Shown one piece after another: positions 57,115 to 64,000 of a stretch of 64,000 bases of DNA (the first letter of the stretch is position 1; each line of letters opens with the position of its first letter). The DNA comes from Lithospermum erythrorhizon. Taxonomy: Eukaryota > Streptophyta > Magnoliopsida > Boraginales > Boraginaceae. A program made the translations under genes and the position numbers. The DNA lies in contig JADFUC010001378.1 in NCBI GenBank assembly GCA_019722365.1, positions 1 to 64,000 of the forward strand, given 5' to 3'. The notes under the pieces are model-generated. The model was not told the origin of the DNA. It made no database searches and saw only the letters and a program-made list of their open reading frames with translations.

Positions 57115-59243
57115 CTGCATTGAAAAACATAGAAGGAGTTAATGAAAACCTACAATTAATTTCTCACAGTACTCATTATTACTTTTAATTTTTTTTAAAT
57201 ATAAATAAAATATGGAAGCTCTGGCAGGATGTGTTATATTAACTATGAATAGGTCTTTTTCATTGTCAACTAACTATGAAAAACTTATATGTTACAAGAT
57301 AAGTTAGAAAGAACACCGTTTAATCCTAGGAAAAGATGAAAGAAAACTGTAGACATTCCTGTTAACGCCTGTCATCCTCTCTAATGGTCGAATAGGAGGA
57401 CATGGTGTCAAATGCGCAAACCATCGGATGTCTTTTATTTTTTTCCAACAGAAGATCAACTAATTAATGAAATATGGGAACTCTCGTCGCTTAGATGATG
57501 GACATGTCTTGAAATATATCAAACTCCTTATTTTCCTAAAAAGTAATGCATCAAGAGACAACCTACGATTATTATCTAGTGTCATGTAATAGATAGCCTC
57601 TCCACTCTTACCGACTAATTCGAAAATAACCTCAATTATCAAATTGACGCCATTCAACTTAGAGATTTAATACCCATCTTACCAAAGGCCAATTTAGTAA
57701 CCTAAATTAGACTCCACACAAACTACACCTCCCTAACTGAACAGACCCATCACCCATCCCCACTATATTCTTCACACTTTTTTTTGGTTACTAATTTCCG
57801 CCGCCACTTGAATTATCCGCCGCACCGGAAAATTATCTCCGGCTGAATTCTGGTGGTTATGCATCACATTTTCCTTTTGAATTCTAGATTGTTCCAAATC
57901 AATTTGGTAAAATTCAACCCTAATTCATTATCAATTTTGGTAAAATTGAGATGCAATTGAAGAATTCTCACCCCATTCAAGATGATACTCAGCCCATTGG
58001 AGAAAAGAAAAGTGCAAAAAGGATGAAGAAGCATTAAAACTAGTACAGCTGAAAATAATGAACATCGCTGCTCATGCAGCGACTTCAGAGAGAAGACAAA
58101 TTTGCTTCTTCTTTGTTCTTAATTCACCCGACAAATTATAGATCCGCAGAGAAGACAATCGTTTGAGCCTGCATCTAATTGGGGACAATTTTGTAATTTA
58201 ATCAACGTCTATATCTACGTTATTTTGTAACTTTTTTATGGTTAAAGAAAAAAAATCAAATATAATAAATTATTTTAAAAATTCGGAACAAATTAAACTT
58301 CACTTATCAATTTGGTGTGTCATGAAACAATTAGAAATAAATTAAACTTCACTTTATCAAGCGAGCTGGGTAAGCAGATAATTAATCTAATACCCGACTT
58401 GTTAGGCTGTTCATTAGTTAGCGAGTAATATATAATTAACCGGCCACTAATTAATTGTCAAATTACAATAATATGTACTCTTTTCAAGTCCGGCCCAAAT
58501 AAATTATTGATATTTTTATCTATGTTAACAAATTAGAATTAAAAACTTTTACCCAACTTGATTTAATATGACAATATCTAAGAGTCTAAATTTAAAATAA
58601 CTCAAAGTAAAAAATCAGTGATGACAATGTTGAATATGACTCATTACATCGCTCGTTACTTTATGAAATAGGCTTGAACACATGGCGATGTTCATTGTAT
58701 TAAATAGTGACCTGACTTGTTATATTAAAGAGTTGAGTATTTTAATATCAATGTAATTTGACTTGTTTTCACTAGTAATAATGTTAGAATGTGTAAACAA
58801 TAAACAGATACGGAGTAATAAAAAAAGAAATTAAGAGTAGGGAAAATAGCGAATAGATGGTAAAGGTTGACCAAATTTATCACGTAAGTGCACTTATTGC
58901 AGTTCAACCCTTCCATGTATTGTGTTTCCAGCTGTGCTTTTGTCTATTTAATTAAATTTCTAGGAAGAAACCATTACTCATGAAACGAATTATCGAATGA
59001 TCTTATTTTTAATTTATCCGCTCTCAATCAACAAGCATTTTATCAATCATCTGGATACATGTAGCCAAGTTGATTATACATCACATTTATTTATGATCCT
59101 TACCTAAGATAAATATTTTTTTAAATACATATTATTTAAAAACCACACCCCAAATTTAAAAGCCAATCTCACTGCATAGTTACATCACCAGTTTGAGGAT
59201 TCAATCCTACTCCCCATAAATTAATTTTGGATTTTGTCCCATG
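57115..59243. other. Spacer between the two kinase copies
   Basis: 57780-58090 is less AT-rich; 57950-58060 contains a lysine-rich fragment (D.TQPIGEKKSAKRMKK) resembling the C-terminal part of NAM-associated plant proteins, too short to call. The rest is AT-rich without features. Confidence 0.4.
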
Positions 59244-62200
59244 TCATTCCATTGTCAAACATGCTTTCAATTCAATCACTACGAAATTCATGGTTGGCCT
59301 TCTTGTTGATTTTCGAGCTACACAACTCATTGCTACTTCCAAAACCTTCCATATAGAGTTGATATCGTAGTCTCCTTGAAACTTGGGATCAACAATATTA
59401 CTTAGATTGCCCTTAACAATCTCCGAGCTTACCCATGTAATTATATGAGTAGGTTCATTATTTCTTTGTATTGCAGGACGCCCCGTGACAATTTCCCAAG
59501 AGTACGATCCCAAAACTATAAAGACTACTTTCTGTCAATCTTGATGTTTCTCAGTACCTTTTTCTTCAGATTCAATCATAAATTAGTAATCAATAGAAGC
59601 TATTATTATGCAAAATGTTGAGCACACTACTTACTCTGGATCAAGATATCCAGGAGTTCCGGCAACTACTGTAGTGCCAACATGTGTGCCATCTTCATTT
59701 GGGAAGTTTGAGAGGCCGAAGTCGGCTAGTTTTGTTTCGGAAGTTTTCATCAACTAGATGTTTGTAATTTCACATCTCTATGCACTACTAGTGGTTTGCA
59801 GCCATGATGCAAATACTCCAATCCTATAATACTTAAGTCAAGTTCATGTTTCATTTTTTGAATTTAAAAGCTAACTGAATTTTTTTCTAGATATCACTTT
59901 TAAAGTGTTAGAAAGATTGAAACATAACATAAATTATCTTAGATAGTGCCATTATATGCTATCTATCTATGAAAAAATATGAAACATAGCATAACCGCTA
60001 TCGAAAATAGCTATTTACAAATTGAAAATAAAATGTAGGCCATCATGAATTCTATGTAATGGTAATATATACTTATAACTATTGTAGAACAAATCATTAT
60101 ATTCATGTGAAATTTTACTTTATTTAGTAAATTGTATGCCATCAATCATCATAGTGAGCTATTGAATTGATCACTATACCTTGAGCAGCATCCGTTGCCA
60201 TTCTTAGCCTCTCTTCCCAAGGTAACACATACGGACCCTTGCCTGTTTCCAAATAAAATTAGTACTCATCCATTGACTATTATGTACTTCCGAACTTAGA
60301 TAATTGAGCTTTAACGCTCTGATATAGACATATAGTTGCCTAAAAGATGCTTCTCCAAGTTGCCATTAGCCATATACTCATAAAGAATTCCCATGTTTGA
60401 ACCCTCATAGCAATAACCAACTAGCGATGTCAAATTTTTATGATGAATTGTAAGAAGAAGTGTAGCCTGAAATCAGAGGACACCAATTAGAGTTAACAAA
60501 AATTTGAGGTAAAATTTTCATTTGCAAACATCTTAACCTTTTTATTTTTATTTTGAAGTAACACCTCACATAATATCTTAATCATTTTACGAACAGTTGA
60601 TGATCACCCTACCAATTTATATATTATGAAAATAAAACTAGTGCACAATTATATATATAGATACTCAACTCAATAAGTTCTAGTGAAAGCATTACCTCTG
60701 GACTCAAATTCCTTGTAACCTTGAGACGATGAGGGTGAGAGCATCTTGACGGCAACTTGAATGTCACCTACATACCCATGGTATACTGTCCCAAATCCTC
60801 CCTTTCCAATCATCACTCTTTGGAATTATTAGATTTGGAAAACTTGATGGTACGTGAATTGTCGGCTATTGCTTCGTAATAATAACATTGTTGTGATTGC
60901 TTATTTGTGACATTGGAGTACTATCTGTCTCAATGAATCTTTCTCCTCTTGATCAACCGCATCCACACCTAAACATTGCCATTGAAAAACGGCATTATAT
61001 TATATCGTTTATATATTGGAGAATTTTTATTTTGAATACATTTGTCAAATCTTTGTTATAAAGTTAAATATACTCAAGAGTAATGGGCGTGTTTAATTAT
61101 ATCAGTGTAGCCAGAATTCTAAAACAACAACAAGTAAAATTAAAATAAAGAGACAAAAATTTAAGATAGTATCCCTAACAATGTGTTAGGACCATATGAA
61201 TAACGCTAAATAGCGGGCGCTTATCGCGATTTCACGGCACGCCATGGTGGCTTCTCAAGGCCATATAGGGTCGCACAAGAGCGGACTCCAAGAAATGCCA
61301 TCAGAGAAGCACCGCTTATTTCCGCTATAGCTGCTGCTGTCGCTAAGCGCTTATCGTGGAATTGGGAGTCCGGTTTTTTTTTTATATTGTTTAAACCTCT
61401 ATAATTCAATCTCAAGACACATTTTTCCTATTTTTCCTCAAACACCTCCGGCTCCCATTGATTTTCTTTTTTTTCTCCTCCATTTTTATTATCAATCTTC
61501 AAACCTTGAAATAAACGAAGTCACCTCTCCGAATTCTTGACCGGTCCTATAATTTGATTTTTATATTTTAATTTTTGATTTTTACCCTAGTTTCACTTAT
61601 GTTTCTATATTATACTTCAGTTTACTTCAATTTATGTTTTATATTTTTACTTCAATTTTTTTTATTTTGTTTATAATTAACTTATAATTTGTTTATAATA
61701 ATATATTACATTCAATCTGTTTCTATAGTCTGCTATATCATTATATTAATAATTCATTTAGTTAACTTACTTCTGATTTACAAGTCAAGTAATGAAAATT
61801 CAACTAAATGGTTACAAGTATTACAAATATTTTGTGCCACATATCTATTATATATTATATAGAAACTCCGAAAACTACCACTATGCTATATCATGGCTGA
61901 TCATATACCTTTGGAGCTTCGCGACGACCGCTAAACACTATTCACAACTTCGGTTGTGACTAATCCACTAAGAAATCCATAACGCATTTCCTCTACTATA
62001 ACGAGAAACAATTTCAGACTCGAGCTAATACTAGCCTCTTTATGTGTAGATCAATATAGTAATACTTAATAAAATTATGGCCTATACTATCCCTAGAATG
62101 TATTTCACTGCACAATTATTCCTCGTGTATTTATTAAACTATGCCTCGTAAGCATAGAACAAACTATACCCAAATGCATTTGTGTAGTTAACAACTCTGC

Positions 62201-63413
62201 TAGTTAATTGCAAAATGTATTTAATACAAGCTCTAATCTACACTATCAGTTAATGTATCAACAAAGACGTAATCTATTCACATCCTAAACTTGATCATCG
62301 TTCATCCAAAACTCAGCCAAGTTTCTTAGTCATCAACTAATCTTATTCTTGACCTTCGAGTAACCTTGACTTCTTGGTCAACAAGCAACCTTTTTTAAAA
62401 AAGAAAACGCACTCCACCCTCCTCTACAATGAGAATCGAACCAGCATCTCTAAATCACATGTTAATCTCATAACCACTAGGTCATTCGATGTTCAATAAG
62501 TAACTTTGATTCAAGACATAATCCAACACATACAAAACAAGTGATAGTCATAATTTTAATACAAAAAGAAGAAAAAAAGATACTGTAAATAAGATTTGAA
62601 ATGTTTTACCTTTTGGTTTAAAAAAGAAGAAAAAAAGATACTGTAAATAAGATTTGAAATGTTTTACCTTTTGGTTTTCGCGATCTAATGAAGAACAGAG
62701 CAAACATTGCAGCACATATGATGAGCAAGACACCTCCTCCGGCTGCGGCAATTGGTACTACAATACTCTTCTTTGTTTTCTTATTATTACATGACTCATC
62801 AGATTGGCAAGCATCACCACTGTCGGTGCCTCCATCATAGCTGTTCATTGCATGATGGTATGAATCAGATTTCAATATGGCGTTGCATGCCCACTATTAT
62901 TTGGACTATTATTTTAGTTTTTAGTTAAATGCCCTTCATGTTTATTAATTAAGGACCAAACACTACTAACAAAAATACTTAGAAGGCGCTTAATTACAAA
63001 GGATACTTTTCAAAATGCGTCTTTTTTATTCATATTCCAAAAGCTTTTTTGTAGTAGTTAAACTATTCTTTTAGGAGAACTGTAGATAGTGACAGAACCA
63101 AATTTTTTGTATAAGGGACTTGTAACTTGATACAATACAAATAAAGAAACATACAAAAATTTAGGGAGGGAGATGAACAATATAATTTTTAAAAGAATGG
63201 ATATAGTTTTGCTTAATTGACTTATAGTTTTCAAAAGATTAGGGAGGGCATTGCCCTCTACGCCCCCTAGTTCCTTCATCCCCGTAGAAAAGAAATGGTG
63301 AGAATTACAAGCTGAAAGTATTAAACGCTCACTCGAATTTCAAAACTCCAGATTTCGCCTTGTTTAGAAGCAGTTGAGGGAATGGTTTGGAGAAGTTATT
63401 TCCTCTCAAGTTT
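59244..63413 (-). CDS. LRR receptor-like serine/threonine kinase copy B, 3' exons (5' end beyond window)
   Basis: Minus-strand exons: 63413-63333 (LRR end, [18 protein letters not shown]), 62840-62668 (transmembrane helix [20 protein letters not shown] after [12 protein letters not shown]), 60968-60696 (glycine loop [11 protein letters not shown] and VAVKMLS), 60466-60340 ([31 protein letters not shown]), 60242-60180 ([20 protein letters not shown]), 59823-59635 ([35 protein letters not shown]) and 59531-59244 ([23 protein letters not shown], stop). Lys, HRD and DFG catalytic elements are present. It resembles the malectin-like/LRR-I kinases (SIRK/IOS1/MEE39 group) of the plasma membrane. One-base shifts occur near HRDVK...DFG, at LLEIV and in the glycine-loop exon; the donor after 60340 reads GC. 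Either a recently dead gene or an intact one with sequence errors. Confidence 0.8.
59940..60290. repeat. Intron and exon segment duplicated at 51630-51980
   Basis: ATGCTATCTATCTATGAAAA, ATGTAGGCCATCATGAATTC and the WEERL exon occur in both places in the same order, and 60696-60968 matches 56663-56909, and 63320-63430 matches 57020-57130. Together these show that copy A and copy B of the kinase arose by duplication. Confidence 0.85.
61198..61943. mobile_element. Small non-autonomous hAT-like element in a kinase intron
   Basis: The left end GAATAACGCTAAATAGCGGG and, on the minus strand, the right end GAATAGTGTTTAGCGGTCG are imperfect inverted repeats. GCGCTTATCGCGAT and CGCTAAGCGCTTATCG repeats sit just inside the left end. 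No transposase. A target duplication was not seen. It lies in the long intron between the transmembrane and kinase exons. Confidence 0.45.
62562..62677. repeat. 58-bp tandem duplication containing a splice donor
   Basis: AAAAAGAAGAAAAAAAGATA then CTGTAAATAAGATTTGAAAT then GTTTTACCTTTTGGTTT occurs twice. On the minus strand each unit ends an exon with AAACCAAAAG|GTAAAAC, so the kinase gene has two identical candidate donors 58 bp apart after its transmembrane exon. Confidence 0.85.
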
Positions 63414-64000
63414 CTGCAATGAAAAACATAGAATGAGTTAATGAAAAATTCCATAATTTGTTTCTCAATATTACAAAATTTGTAATTAGATAGCGATAGT
63501 AGTTTAGATAGTGGTTGTTTTTTCAAAACTAAACAAAGGAACGTTTTTCTTTCTCAAGCGTTATTACTCCAAGTGTTACGTACTTTTGTATTACAGTAGT
63601 AATATCTGAAAAATGGTATCTAAGTGCTTATTAAGATAGCATTTATATATAGGCAACGCTTTATACAGATGATATTCAAGTTATTTTCATGAATGTAGCA
63701 AAATATCTCATCCATTTATAACTGCTTGTTTAGTGAATTTAAGTAAATGAAAATAATATCCTTATTTACCTCGCTTGAGATTCTAAAAATTATTTACCTA
63801 AGGAAATGGATTTTATCGAGATTCACTCTGAATAAGTACATTAAACTTAAAATCATTCAATTCTAAAAAGGAGTAGGAATGATTAATTGCTCAAGATTAA
63901 TAGTATCCAAAACGACATTTTAATACATTCATCTTGATTCACTCATTCCCTTTTTCAGGTTACCTAAAAATTATGCTCTTCAATTCACCTCAATCCAAAC
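63414..64000. other. Kinase intron or upstream region to the window end
   Basis: AT-rich, no exon recognised. Earlier LRR and malectin-like exons of kinase copy B should lie beyond base 64000. Confidence 0.45.

Noticed and set aside
1..64000. CRISPR arrays, bacterial operons, rRNA and tRNA genes
   Set aside because: None found by eye; spliced plant genes and plant transposons make prokaryotic features inapplicable, and no cloverleaf with A/B boxes was recognised.

Overview
This is nuclear DNA from a flowering plant, most likely a eudicot. It is AT-rich and intron-bearing, crowded with hAT DNA transposons and Ty1-copia LTR elements, and its genes belong to plant-only families: a malectin/LRR-type receptor kinase, an oxidosqualene cyclase, an A20/AN1 stress-associated protein and an NFD6-like mitochondrial protein. 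I could not place the species. Coordinates of exons come from reading frames, splice sites and family motifs by eye.

Layout. 1-3768 is the right-hand part of a hAT element (copy 1). 5103-5603 is a short NFD6-like gene and 6691-7766 is an unrecognised spliced gene. 9956-13637 is a decayed oxidosqualene cyclase gene carrying two insertions of one copia family in opposite orientations: a solo LTR (11261-11814) and a truncated element (13638-14742). 17674-20339 is an internally deleted hAT (copy 2), followed by a segment that may be organelle-derived. 20340-29163 is mostly AT-rich intergenic DNA with small tandem duplications. 29164-34573 is a full-length inverted hAT (copy 3). 35880-38789 is an A20/AN1 zinc-finger gene with a long 5'UTR intron and a broken frame. 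45314-48293 is a non-autonomous copia-type element with a perfect 5-bp target duplication. 51190-51615 is a minisatellite. 51865-57114 and 59244-63413 are tandem minus-strand copies of a receptor-like kinase; the first is split by a second hAT family (51993-56662), which itself holds a probable solo LTR.

Most unusual is the hAT family of copies 1-3. Terminal inverted repeats beginning TAG.CG.GGCAA enclose two same-direction genes: a transposase with the hAT signature, and a second ORF that weakly resembles the 'putative plant transposon protein' family. Palindromic ACGTGGTACCGT clusters lie near the termini and between the two genes, and the outermost 100-200 bp are GGGCC-rich. Copy 2 lost nearly all of the transposase but kept the second ORF.

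Nearly every coding region, conserved genes included, carries scattered one-base frameshifts, often in short homopolymers. Some are true decay, but the pattern also fits an insufficiently polished long-read assembly, so 'pseudogene' calls on the zinc-finger and kinase genes are provisional.
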